64,000 nt of DNA, from assembly GCA_036961205.1 (NCBI GenBank), contig JBALVI010000003.1, positions 1 to 64,000 on the forward strand. The letters are read 5' to 3'. The position numbers and the translations under genes are program-made. Below the pieces are notes generated by a model. The model searched no databases. It worked only from the letters and a program-made list of their open reading frames with translations, and was not told the origin of the DNA. The stretch is from CALJFL01 sp036961205. Lineage in GTDB: Bacteria > Pseudomonadota > Gammaproteobacteria > Pseudomonadales > Halieaceae. Positions 27,920-36,731 of the stretch are shown here, one piece after another (the stretch's first letter is position 1; each line of letters opens with the position of its first letter).

Positions 27920-28735
27920 ATGTTGCCTGAATTTGAAACCTTGGATATTCAACTTGCAGAGCAGGTTGCCACAGTCAGTTTAAATCGCCCCGATAAAGCG
28001 AATTCCGTGAACCCAGCCATGTGGAGTGAGCTTCAGCTGTGTTTCGAGTGGTGCGATCAGGAGCCGGATGTTCGCGCGGTAGTTCTGGCTGCCAATGGCA
28101 AGCATTTTTGTGCTGGTTTGGATCTGGCCATGTTCAGTGATGGCCTGCATAGCGCTGATGAAGATCCAGCGCGCCGTGCAGAGGCTTTCAGGCAGACGGT
28201 ATTGCGACTGCAAGCAAATCTCACCGCGATTGAAAAGTGCCGCAAGCCGGTGTTGGCTGCTATTCACTATACTTGTATAGGCGCTGGTGTTGATCTTACC
28301 TGTTGCTGTGATATGCGTTATGCCACCGAAGATGCCTTTTTCTCTATCCGGGAAATTGATATCGGTATGACTGCTGACGTTGGTACGCTGCAACGGATGC
28401 CGAAAATAATCCCTGACGGTGTGGCGCGAGAACTCGCTTACACTGGCCGCAATATGGGCGCCGAAGAAGCGCGGCAAGTGGGTTATATTAATGCAGTGTT
28501 TCCCGATCGGGATACTATGCTGCAAGAGGTCACGGCTATCGCCAGGAATATTGCGAAAAAGTCACCGCTGGCGATACGTGGGACCAAGGAAATGCTGCTC
28601 TATACCCGCGACCATTCGGTCGCTGATAGCCTCAACTATATAGCCACCTGGAACGCAGGGATGTTCAGCCAGAGGGATATCGTTGCAGGCGTGCAAGCGC
28701 AGATGGAAAAGAAACAGGCCACCTACGACAACTAG
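27920..28735 (+). CDS. Delta3,5-delta2,4-dienoyl-CoA isomerase (ECH1-like crotonase)
   Basis: 271 residues closely resembling mammalian ECH1. The three acidic residues of its active site are present: Asp in GAGVDLTCCCD near 127, Glu in SIREIDIG near 149, and Asp in MTADVGTLQRMPK near 155. The enzyme moves conjugated double bonds so that odd-numbered unsaturated fatty acids can be degraded. The C-terminal RDHSVADSLNYIATWN also matches ECH1. A GGAG site precedes the start. Confidence 0.88.
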   Translation: MLPEFETLDIQLAEQVATVSLNRPDKANSVNPAMWSELQLCFEWCDQEPDVRAVVLAANGKHFCAGLDLAMFSDGLHSADEDPARRAEAFRQTVLRLQANLTAIEKCRKPVLAAIHYTCIGAGVDLTCCCDMRYATEDAFFSIREIDIGMTADVGTLQRMPKIIPDGVARELAYTGRNMGAEEARQVGYINAVFPDRDTMLQEVTAIARNIAKKSPLAIRGTKEMLLYTRDHSVADSLNYIATWNAGMFSQRDIVAGVQAQMEKKQATYDN

Positions 28736-28776
28736 TCGAAAATCAACCCGTACGGGATAGTATCGGAGTTCACGTA

Positions 28777-29709
28777 ATGCGCTGGCTGTCATGGCTCAAT
28801 AAGCCCTGGATTCACTTCTTGATTCTGGGCGTTCTGCTTTTCAATCTACAGGCCTGGATGTATCCGCCAGCCAAGCCCGTGGTTGGACCACTTGCTGAAG
28901 CCCGAATAGAGGCTTTACAGCAGCAGTGGCAAAGTACCACTGGGCGCCCGCCCTCCCAGGAACAACTGACTCGTATGATTGCGGCGGAGCTGGATCGCGA
29001 TATGCTCTTTCAACGCGCGCTGGCTTATGAATTACATCTGTACGACACCGTCGTTTATCAACGGCTTCTGCGCAATATGCGTTTTTTGCAGCTGGGCGAA
29101 GATAAGACTGATCAGGAACTCTATGAGCAGGCACTGGAAATGCGCTTGCACCTGGGTGACGAGGTCGTTAAGCGCAGGATGATACAGGTGATGGAGCAAT
29201 TGCTACTGTCTGCCAGTCCTCCCCCAGCGGTGACCGACGCGGAAATTGCGGCTGAATTTGACGCCAGGCGCGAGGAGCTTCGTTTACCGCCGCGCTACAG
29301 CATTGCCCACCTCTATTTCACCAGCGAGCGAGAAGCCGAGATAACAGAGGTTATCGAGACCATCCAGGAACAGGATCTTGATGCTCAGGCCGCGCGTAAA
29401 ATGAGTTCCCCATTTCTGCCTGGCTACGAATTCAAGGGGCAGACACCTGATCAACTGGCCCGCCACTTTGGTACTGCCTTTGTAACCAATTTACAACAAT
29501 CACAACCGGTTGCGGGCCATTGGTTTGGACCTATTCGTTCAACCTATGGACAGCATTACGTTTGGGTAGATGCGATAGAGCCTGAACGGGACGCCGCGTT
29601 GGAAGAAGTGAAAACGCGGCTGGTGCGAGATCTGGAATCACGTGCGCGAAGCGAGGCGCTGGCGCAGGCCATTGCCTCGCTTCGTGATCAATTTGAGGTG
29701 CGTAGCTAA
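28777..29709 (+). CDS. Membrane-anchored parvulin-type peptidyl-prolyl isomerase
   Basis: 310 residues. An N-terminal anchor (residues 10-28, PWIHFLILGVLLFNLQ) is followed by a SurA/PpiD-like chaperone segment and a degenerate parvulin domain around residues 165-270 (RYSIAHLYFTSE ... VAGHWFGPIRSTYGQHYVWV). It probably helps fold exported proteins at the periplasmic face. The last base of its stop starts the HupE gene (TAATG), so they are coupled. Confidence 0.8.
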   Translation: MRWLSWLNKPWIHFLILGVLLFNLQAWMYPPAKPVVGPLAEARIEALQQQWQSTTGRPPSQEQLTRMIAAELDRDMLFQRALAYELHLYDTVVYQRLLRNMRFLQLGEDKTDQELYEQALEMRLHLGDEVVKRRMIQVMEQLLLSASPPPAVTDAEIAAEFDARREELRLPPRYSIAHLYFTSEREAEITEVIETIQEQDLDAQAARKMSSPFLPGYEFKGQTPDQLARHFGTAFVTNLQQSQPVAGHWFGPIRSTYGQHYVWVDAIEPERDAALEEVKTRLVRDLESRARSEALAQAIASLRDQFEVRS

Positions 29710-30701
29710 TGGCCAGGAAAATTGTACTGCTATTACTGACCTTGTGCGTTGTGCAATTTGCGCAAGCGCACCGGTTCGCCCCCTCACTACTGAAGGTCAC
29801 CGAAACGGCCGCCAGCCAGTTCAATATGGTGTGGAAAACGCCGGCACAGGGCACCAGTAATGTACCGCTACGGCCAACATGGCCCGACACATGCACCGTT
29901 AGCAATGCCAGTCCCCCACAAATGGAAGGCACGGGCAAAGTCAGTAGTTGGCAGTTGAACTGTGCGTTTGGTCCCCAGGGTTTGATTGGCCAGCAGTTAG
30001 GCGTTTCGGGTCTCGGAGCAAACCAGGCCTCCGCGATGCTAATGGTATCGCTGTTGGACGGACGTAGTTACCAAGAGGTGCTGAATGCAGAAGAAGCTGT
30101 GTTTATAGTGCCTGCAGAACCAAGCACCGGTGAAGTGATGGGTGATTACTCGGTGCTCGGTATGGAGCATATTTGGAGTGGCATCGACCACCTGCTCTTC
30201 GTCTTCGGTTTGCTGCTTTTGGTAGGTGGGGGGCGACGTCTATTGTGGACGATAACGGCCTTCACAGTCGGGCACAGTATTACCTTGTCTCTGGTGACCC
30301 TTGGCTACTTTAATTACCCGGTTGCACTGGTGGAATTTACTATTGCCCTGAGTATCTTCCTGTTGGCGGTGGAGTTGACCCGCAAGGGGCGCAGTGATTT
30401 TATCTGGCGTCAGCCCTGGTGGTTGGCTGGCGGCTTTGGATTACTCCATGGTATGGGTTTTGCTGGTGCTCTCGCTGAGACTGGCCTACCGCAGGACAAC
30501 GTGCCTCTGGCCCTGCTGTTCTTTAATATCGGTATTGAAATTGGCCAGATTGCGTTTATCGCGGCAGTGATGGCCCTCTGGTTTGTGGTACGGAAGCCGC
30601 TCGCCCCCTGGCAGGAGCGACTGTGGCCAATACCGGTGTATGTCCTTGGCAGTTTATCTGCGATGTGGTGTATAGAGCGGGGGCTTGAGGTACTGGGCTG
30701 A
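29709..30701 (+). CDS. HupE/UreJ family membrane protein
   Basis: 330 residues. A signal peptide ends at about residue 20 (AQA-H) and is followed by a periplasmic domain of about 140 residues. Six or seven transmembrane helices come next, starting with the conserved GMEHIWSGIDHLLFVFGLLL near residue 152 and including FGLLHGMGFAGAL near 240. HupE/UreJ proteins are linked to nickel uptake, but the long periplasmic variant without hydrogenase or urease neighbours may carry another metal or have another role. Confidence 0.85.
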   Translation: MARKIVLLLLTLCVVQFAQAHRFAPSLLKVTETAASQFNMVWKTPAQGTSNVPLRPTWPDTCTVSNASPPQMEGTGKVSSWQLNCAFGPQGLIGQQLGVSGLGANQASAMLMVSLLDGRSYQEVLNAEEAVFIVPAEPSTGEVMGDYSVLGMEHIWSGIDHLLFVFGLLLLVGGGRRLLWTITAFTVGHSITLSLVTLGYFNYPVALVEFTIALSIFLLAVELTRKGRSDFIWRQPWWLAGGFGLLHGMGFAGALAETGLPQDNVPLALLFFNIGIEIGQIAFIAAVMALWFVVRKPLAPWQERLWPIPVYVLGSLSAMWCIERGLEVLG

Positions 30702-30787
30702 GGCCTTTGCGAGATTGCCATTACTGGACTAATCTTATTCTTCATAGCGACCTGAGCGCAGTCACTCTGCGCATGGCGGAGAGCCTC

Positions 30788-32503
30788 ATGAAGAAGCTGA
30801 ATTTATTCCTCGTTATCACCGTGCTGGTTCTTCCAGCATGCAATCGTCAGTCCGCACCAGAGGTGGTTGTTAAAGAGGCGCTGGTTGAAGTTTCAGCCGA
30901 TACGATTGAAGCCGAAGTTGCGGCTCGCGCGCAAGCACCATTGCTTGCCGGTCTAGGCGGTTTTACCCACCCTATAACCACAGCGGATCCCTGGGCCCAG
31001 CGCTATTTCGATCAGGGTATGGCGATGGCTTCTGGGTTTAACCACGCTGAGTCTATTCGCGCCTTCAAAGCAGCCCAACGGCTCGATCCCGACTGCGCCA
31101 TGTGTTACTGGGGTGAAGCACTAGCCACTGGCCCCAATATCAATGTCACCAGCAAGGGCAGGGCCATTATGATGCCCGGCGATCGTGTAGCTGCCCAAGC
31201 GGCCGTAGAAGCTGCATTGGCCCGTGCAGACGGCGTTACCGAACGCGAGCGTGACCTGATCAACGCTCAGGCGGCGCGTTATAACGGTGACGATGCAACT
31301 CTCAGGGAACCTTTGGATATCGCCTATGCACGGGCGATGCGGGAATTAGCTGCCAAATATCCGCAGGATGACGATATTCAGGCCATGTTTGCTGAAGCCC
31401 TAATGAATACCATGCCCTGGGATTATTGGCTGGATGCGCAGAACCCAAAACCGGAAACGGCTGAGGTGATTACAGCACTGGAAACAGTAATGGCGCGAAA
31501 TCCCCGTCATCCGCTGGCACTACATTTGTATATCCACGCGGTGGAGGCCTCATCTGATCCCGGTCGGGCAGAGGATGCTGCCGATAAATTGGCAGATATG
31601 GTGCCGGGCTCAGGGCATCTGGTGCATATGCCATCGCATATTTACTGGCGAGTCGGACGTTATTTTGATGCCTCAGAAGCCAATGTCCGCGCCGCTAAAG
31701 TGGATGAGGATTATATCGCTCAGTGTAATGTGCAGGGGTTTTATCCGGCCCTGTATTACCCTCACAACATTCACTTTCTATGGGCCTCGGCTAGCATGGA
31801 AGGACGTAGCGCCGTTGCGATTGAGGCTGGCCGCAAGGTTGCTGCCAATGTAAGGCTGGAACTGATCAAGGAATTCCCAACCGTAGAGTTTTTCCATACG
31901 ATACCGCTGTTGTCTTTGGTCCGTTTCGCTCACTGGCAGGAAATTCTGGAGGAATCGCAACCCGCTGAGGAATTGCCGTTCTCCAATGCAGTTTGGCATT
32001 ACGCGAGGGCGGTAGCGTTAGTGCGCACAGGGGAGCTGGATCAGGCGCAGGCTGAAATCGACGCGATGCAGCCGCTGATGGAAAATGAATCGATCTGGTT
32101 CCTCGACGGCAACGACTATCCTGCCAGCCAGATACTCAAGGTCGCCGACTGGTTGGCAAAAGGGGAGATGGCTCAGGCGCGTGAGGATTACATAGGGGCC
32201 ATCGCCGCCTTTACTGAAGCGGTAGATGCGCAGGCAGCCTTACCCTATACCGAACCGCCGTTCTGGTATTACCCCACTCGCCAATCTCTGGGGCATGCGC
32301 TGTTGAAGGCCGAGGATTTCGCCAATGCGGAAGTGGTATATCGGGCCGATCTGGCCCAGTACCCGCGCAATGGCTGGTCTCTGTTCGGTTTGTCGCTGAG
32401 CCTTGAGGGCCAAGGTAAAACTGAGGAAGCGGCCGCCACCCGTATGCGTTTTGACAATATCTGGGCCCGGGCCGACGTCACTCTGAGCAGCTCTGTGCTC
32501 TAG
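30788..32503 (+). CDS. TPR-repeat lipoprotein
   Basis: 571 residues. A lipoprotein signal ends at the lipobox LPAC (Cys18). Alpha-helical TPR-like repeats follow: AMASGFNHAESIRAFKAAQ near residue 80, CAMCYWGEALA near 105, then repeats near residues 345-420 and 480-560. ATG 30788 has GGAG upstream. It ends the PPIase-HupE operon, so a role in envelope assembly or metal handling is possible. No enzymatic motif is seen. Confidence 0.82.
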   Translation: MKKLNLFLVITVLVLPACNRQSAPEVVVKEALVEVSADTIEAEVAARAQAPLLAGLGGFTHPITTADPWAQRYFDQGMAMASGFNHAESIRAFKAAQRLDPDCAMCYWGEALATGPNINVTSKGRAIMMPGDRVAAQAAVEAALARADGVTERERDLINAQAARYNGDDATLREPLDIAYARAMRELAAKYPQDDDIQAMFAEALMNTMPWDYWLDAQNPKPETAEVITALETVMARNPRHPLALHLYIHAVEASSDPGRAEDAADKLADMVPGSGHLVHMPSHIYWRVGRYFDASEANVRAAKVDEDYIAQCNVQGFYPALYYPHNIHFLWASASMEGRSAVAIEAGRKVAANVRLELIKEFPTVEFFHTIPLLSLVRFAHWQEILEESQPAEELPFSNAVWHYARAVALVRTGELDQAQAEIDAMQPLMENESIWFLDGNDYPASQILKVADWLAKGEMAQAREDYIGAIAAFTEAVDAQAALPYTEPPFWYYPTRQSLGHALLKAEDFANAEVVYRADLAQYPRNGWSLFGLSLSLEGQGKTEEAAATRMRFDNIWARADVTLSSSVL

Positions 32504-32722
32504 TTAAACTTCAGTTGGGCTGTTTGGCGCAGCGCTGCAGCCCACAAACTTCTTGCCCGCCCAATAGTTTAGGTCTAAAATTTTCGTCGTCTGAAAATAA
32601 TCTTTGTAGCAGCGGTTGTACTGCGGGGCAGCGATATTCGAATCTTTGAAATTCCCTTCGAGTACAACGTTCACCAGGCCGGTTGCGCTGCAGCGTAGTT
32701 CACTCATCGACAAGGCGACGGA
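32504..32722. other. Intergenic region, no gene seen
   Basis: Between the TPR lipoprotein and the LLM monooxygenase. A minus-strand open frame crosses it but runs into the LLM gene and has no recognisable sequence. It presumably holds the promoter of the next operon; I found no convincing consensus boxes. Confidence 0.5.
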
Positions 32723-33817
32723 ATGTTTAATAACAATAAGCTGAAGCTCGGCATATTTTCCTCCAATTGCTCCGGGGGCATGGCGGTCACCAAGGTCCAG
32801 GAGCGCTGGCGCAATGACTGGGACAACAACATCCGTCTGGTAAAAATGTGTGATGAGGCCGGCATAGAGTTTATGTTGCCCATCGCCCGCTGGATTGGTT
32901 ACGGGGGTGAAACCGACTTTCATGGCGGTGTCCTGGAGACCGTTACCTGGGCCGCGGGCCTGCTTGCGCACTCTACCAACATCAATATTTTTGCCACTGT
33001 GCATACTGCATTTAATCACCCGATAGTTTCCGCTAAACAGCTCGCCACCATCGACCATCTGGGCGGCGGTCGTGTTGGCCTGAATGTGGTTGCCGGCTGG
33101 AACAAACCAGAATATGACGCCTTCGGTCTCGATCTTCCCTCAGACCATGTTGAGCGCTATGCGCGCGCGCAGGAATGGTACGACTACGTACAAAAAATCT
33201 GGACTGAGGAGAGTGCGTTCGACTGGAATGGGAAATATTTTCATGGCACCGGTATTTACGGCAATCCAAGACCCTTACAAGATCATGTTCCCATTCTGAA
33301 TGCGGCGGCCTCGGAGGAGGGCAGGAAGTTTGCCATGCGTAATGCGGACTTTCTCTATACTCCAGTCTTTGATTATGACCAGGCCAGAGAAGTCGTGGCC
33401 GACGTGAAGCAAAAATCCGCGGAGGTTAATCGGGATGTAGGCGTACTTACATTTTGTACCGTTGTATGTAGGCCAACACAGCAGGAGGCCGATGATTATC
33501 TGGACTACTATGCCAACCAGAATGCCGATTGGGACGCAGTGGACTATCTGATGAAGCTACAGGGTATGCATGCGCAGTCTTTTACACCGGAAGCGTTGGC
33601 CAATTTTCGCGACCGATTTGCCTCTGGCCACGGTGGTTTTCCCCTGGTGGGAACTCCGGACAAGATTGCCGATGAGTTGGAGAAACTCAGCGCAACCGGC
33701 GTAGCAGGCACGGCGCTAGCTTTTGTAGACTATGCGGAGGAGTTTCCCTATTTTCGTGATGAGGTAATACCTCGACTGGAGCAAAAGGGTTTGCGGCTAC
33801 CGGCGGGGCAGGCATAG
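32723..33817 (+). CDS. LLM-class flavin-dependent monooxygenase (SsuD/RutA-like)
   Basis: 364 residues of the bacterial luciferase fold in the FMNH2-dependent branch with SsuD, RutA and sulfone monooxygenases. Landmarks are LGIFSSNCSGGMA at the start, WIGYGGETDFHG near residue 57, HPIVSAKQLATIDHLGGGRVGLNVVAGWN near 100-130, and PLVGTPDKIADELEKL near 310. These enzymes insert oxygen to break C-S, N-C or ring bonds. It heads an operon with a Tat protein, a GMC dehydrogenase and a crotonase. Confidence 0.87.
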   Translation: MFNNNKLKLGIFSSNCSGGMAVTKVQERWRNDWDNNIRLVKMCDEAGIEFMLPIARWIGYGGETDFHGGVLETVTWAAGLLAHSTNINIFATVHTAFNHPIVSAKQLATIDHLGGGRVGLNVVAGWNKPEYDAFGLDLPSDHVERYARAQEWYDYVQKIWTEESAFDWNGKYFHGTGIYGNPRPLQDHVPILNAAASEEGRKFAMRNADFLYTPVFDYDQAREVVADVKQKSAEVNRDVGVLTFCTVVCRPTQQEADDYLDYYANQNADWDAVDYLMKLQGMHAQSFTPEALANFRDRFASGHGGFPLVGTPDKIADELEKLSATGVAGTALAFVDYAEEFPYFRDEVIPRLEQKGLRLPAGQA

Positions 33818-33850
33818 ATGCAGTTACCGATAGCTGGAGAGGTTAAGACG

Positions 33851-34429
33851 ATGACTGAAGACGAAAGCGCGACTACGAGCAGTCGGCGACAGTTTCTACG
33901 CAATTCGGGCCTGGTGCTGTCATTCACTTTTGGTGCCAAGACCTTGTTATTGACGCCGTCCGAGGCGAGGGCGAAGAACCTTCCGCTGAAAATTTTAGCG
34001 CCGGCAGAAGCTGCCACTCTAAGCGCTGTTGCCGAAGGGCTCGTGCCGGGCGCGCGGACCGCCGGTGTCGTACATTATATAGATCACCAATTGGCTGCCT
34101 CACAGGAAGACTCTCTCCTTATGCTGCAATATCTGGGCGTTCCGCACGCTGGTTTTTCCGGCTTTTATCAGGCGGCACTCGCCGGCGCTGCGGTTGCAGC
34201 CAAGACCAGGTTCAACGCGGAGTGGGTTGACCTTAATGACACCCAGATTAAGGAAATGATCGACCTATTCAATGGTCCGGACCCTGAGGGTTGGACTGGC
34301 CCACCATCCGGTTTTTTCAGTTTCGTGCTGAGAGCCGATGCCTGTGACGTGGTCTACGGCACGGAATCGGGTTTTGACAGCTTGGACATTCCGTACATGG
34401 CCCACATTCAACCCGCGACGGAGTGGTAG
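33851..34429 (+). CDS. Tat-exported small subunit of a GMC dehydrogenase (gluconate 2-dehydrogenase subunit 3-like)
   Basis: 192 residues. A twin-arginine signal SRRQFLRN lies near residue 10, followed by a hydrophobic stretch and a cut near SEARA. The rest resembles the small subunit of membrane gluconate/fructose dehydrogenases (LKILAPAEAATLSAVAEGLVPG; VVHYIDHQLA). In those complexes it carries the flavoprotein across the membrane. ATG 33851 has GGAGAGG upstream. The GMC gene begins two bases after its stop. Confidence 0.8.
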   Translation: MTEDESATTSSRRQFLRNSGLVLSFTFGAKTLLLTPSEARAKNLPLKILAPAEAATLSAVAEGLVPGARTAGVVHYIDHQLAASQEDSLLMLQYLGVPHAGFSGFYQAALAGAAVAAKTRFNAEWVDLNDTQIKEMIDLFNGPDPEGWTGPPSGFFSFVLRADACDVVYGTESGFDSLDIPYMAHIQPATEW

Positions 34430-34431
34430 CT

Positions 34432-35997
34432 ATGAGCCGTATTTCAAGTGTTGAGCAAGTCGATGTGGTTATCGTCGGTGCGGGCGCCGCAGGGGGTGTG
34501 ATCGCTGATCGAGCCGTCGCCGCAGGCAAGCAAGTGCTACTTTTGGAGGCGGGCCCTGCTCGTGGGATGAGTGATCTGGTCAGCTCCCAGATCTGGGCGC
34601 GCAAACTGAAGTGGTCGGGTCCTGTGGTCGAGGAGCAGGGTGATGAGAAAGTGGGTCACAGCTTTAACTCGGGCTGGGGCACTGGCGGCAGTGCCATGCA
34701 CCATTACGCGGTATGGCCCCGATTACACGCGGGAGATTTCGATGTTGCATCCCGCCACGGCGTGGGCTTGGACTGGCCTTTAGCCTATGAAGAATTGCGA
34801 CCCTATTATGATAAAGCGCAGTCTGATGTTGGTATCAGTGGCGATGCGGCCAGGGAAGTATGGCGACCACCCGGTGACAAGTATCCTATGCCACCACTGC
34901 CGGTGTTTGCTCAGGGCAATGTTATTGGCAAGGGCTTTGAAGCCATGGGTTTGGCCACCTCGCCAATCCCGCTCGCGGTAAACAGCATAGAATACAAGGG
35001 ACGCGCCTCCTGTCTCTATGACGGGTGGTGTGACGCGGGGTGCCCGATAGGTGCATTAGCGAACCCACTGGCGACCTATCTGGGTTGGGCTCTGGCGGCC
35101 GGCGCACAGATTAAGAATAGGGCATGGGTGACGCGGGTATTACATGACAAGTCGGGGTCGCGTGCCACCGGCGTTGAATACGCGGATGAGACTGGCGAGC
35201 GCCACCAGGTGATGGCCGATACGGTGGTATTGGCAGCCTTCACCGTACAGACTTCTCGCCTGTTGCTCGCATCCTCCAGCTCTGCTCACCCCAATGGCCT
35301 ATCTAATCGCAACGATTTGGTAGGGCGTTACCTGATGACACATCCGGCGGTTTCGGTTTATGGCATGTTCGAAGACGAGACCCAGCCCCATCTTGGCGCG
35401 ACTGGCGGTCAGCTGTTATGCCAGGAAAACTACGATGACAAAAAGTCGGATGACGGCGGTTATGGCTCGTACCAGTGGTTGATAGCCAATGCCGTTAAGC
35501 CCAACGATTTACTGGGAATATCAACGACGCGACCGGATATCTATGGTGCGGCCCTGGACCCTTTTATGAAAAAAGCCGCCAAGCACTTTGGCAACATGGT
35601 TTGTATCGGCGAGGGCATAGCGTCGGCAAATAACCGGGTGACGCTATCCAGTAACAAGGACGCATACGGAGAGCCCCTGGCCAGTACCGTTCACAATGTC
35701 GCCAAGTCATCGGCAATAATGCGTGAGGGCGCGCTGGCTCAGGGTAAGGCCGTGTTCAAGGCGGGCGGGGCCAATGAAGTATGGTCTGGCCCTCCCGGCA
35801 GTATTCATATTATGGGTGGCACCGTCATGGGCAAAAGCGCTGCTGACTCTGTGACCGATGAATTTGGCCGTTGTCATGAATTGGAAAATCTGTATATTGC
35901 GGGTCCGGGATTGTTTCCCTCCAGTGGGGCGGTTAACCCCACATTTACTCTTCACGCATTGGCGCTGCGTACGGCCGAGCACCTATTTACCAGCTAG
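34432..35997 (+). CDS. GMC family FAD-dependent dehydrogenase
   Basis: 521 residues. The FAD-binding motif VVIVGAGAAGGVIADRA is near residue 11, GWGTGGSAMHHYAVWPR near 76, and the C-terminal GMC signature with AGPGLFPSSGAVNPTFT near 485. It oxidises an alcohol or sugar-type hydroxyl. It has no signal peptide of its own; with the Tat subunit next door it is likely exported folded as a complex. The cytochrome c subunit usual for such enzymes is not in the operon. Confidence 0.88.
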   Translation: MSRISSVEQVDVVIVGAGAAGGVIADRAVAAGKQVLLLEAGPARGMSDLVSSQIWARKLKWSGPVVEEQGDEKVGHSFNSGWGTGGSAMHHYAVWPRLHAGDFDVASRHGVGLDWPLAYEELRPYYDKAQSDVGISGDAAREVWRPPGDKYPMPPLPVFAQGNVIGKGFEAMGLATSPIPLAVNSIEYKGRASCLYDGWCDAGCPIGALANPLATYLGWALAAGAQIKNRAWVTRVLHDKSGSRATGVEYADETGERHQVMADTVVLAAFTVQTSRLLLASSSSAHPNGLSNRNDLVGRYLMTHPAVSVYGMFEDETQPHLGATGGQLLCQENYDDKKSDDGGYGSYQWLIANAVKPNDLLGISTTRPDIYGAALDPFMKKAAKHFGNMVCIGEGIASANNRVTLSSNKDAYGEPLASTVHNVAKSSAIMREGALAQGKAVFKAGGANEVWSGPPGSIHIMGGTVMGKSAADSVTDEFGRCHELENLYIAGPGLFPSSGAVNPTFTLHALALRTAEHLFTS

Positions 35998-36009
35998 CGG
36001 GAATTTTTG

Positions 36010-36702
36010 ATGACGTCACTTGTTACCTTCGAAGAAACAGAAAAATACAGCCAGATCACCCTGGACGACGGCAAGGCCAATGCTCTTTCACCCGACATGA
36101 TCGCAGAAATTGACTCTGCTTTGGATCAAGCCGAGGCCGCCGGGAAGGTGATAGTGATTGCTGGGCGGCCTGGAAAATTTTCGGCGGGATTTGATCTGTC
36201 GGTCATGGGGCAGGGCGGCGACGTCACCACAAAGCTGCTGCGCGATGGGGCGAACTTATCCTTGCGGTTGCTTAAATCGAAAACGCCGGTGGTACTGGCG
36301 GCAACCGGTCACGCGCTGGCGATGGGCGGATTATTGTTACTGTCTGGTGATTACCGGATAGGCGCCAAGGGCAATTATAAAATAGGCGTTAATGAAGTGG
36401 CTATCGGCATGACAATGCCCTATTTCGGCGTGATTCTGGGTGAAGCCAGACTCGCCAGAAATTATATAAGTCGCGCCGTTGTCTGTGCTCAGCTTTATGA
36501 CGCTGAAGAAGCAGTAAATGCAGGATTTTTGGATGAAGCGGTTGACGAAGGCGATGTTATTGCGCGTGCACAAGCAGTGGCTGAACAGCTATCCGGGGTC
36601 AATATGGAAGCTCATTACGGTACCAAGTGCCGAGTTCGCGAGGCCATGTATCCCGCTATGGAAACCGCTATTTCCGAAGAATTAAAGCTGCAGGGAGGCT
36701 AG
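36010..36702 (+). CDS. Crotonase-fold protein with one hydratase glutamate missing
   Basis: 230 residues, shorter than typical crotonases. The oxyanion-hole segment is FSAGFDLSVM near residue 60. The first catalytic glutamate is replaced (MGGLLLLSGDYRIG near 105), while a glutamate remains in VNEVAIGMTMPYFG near 130. It is likely an isomerase, hydrolase or decarboxylase-type crotonase rather than a hydratase. It is the last gene of the LLM-Tat-GMC operon, twelve bases after the GMC stop. Confidence 0.8.
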   Translation: MTSLVTFEETEKYSQITLDDGKANALSPDMIAEIDSALDQAEAAGKVIVIAGRPGKFSAGFDLSVMGQGGDVTTKLLRDGANLSLRLLKSKTPVVLAATGHALAMGGLLLLSGDYRIGAKGNYKIGVNEVAIGMTMPYFGVILGEARLARNYISRAVVCAQLYDAEEAVNAGFLDEAVDEGDVIARAQAVAEQLSGVNMEAHYGTKCRVREAMYPAMETAISEELKLQGG

Positions 36703-36731
36703 CTTACCCCCTGCGCTTGGGCCGGCTGCCC

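Noticed and set aside
32504..33058. 184-residue minus-strand protein
   Set aside because: It runs antisense into the well-supported LLM gene and has no signal or domain.
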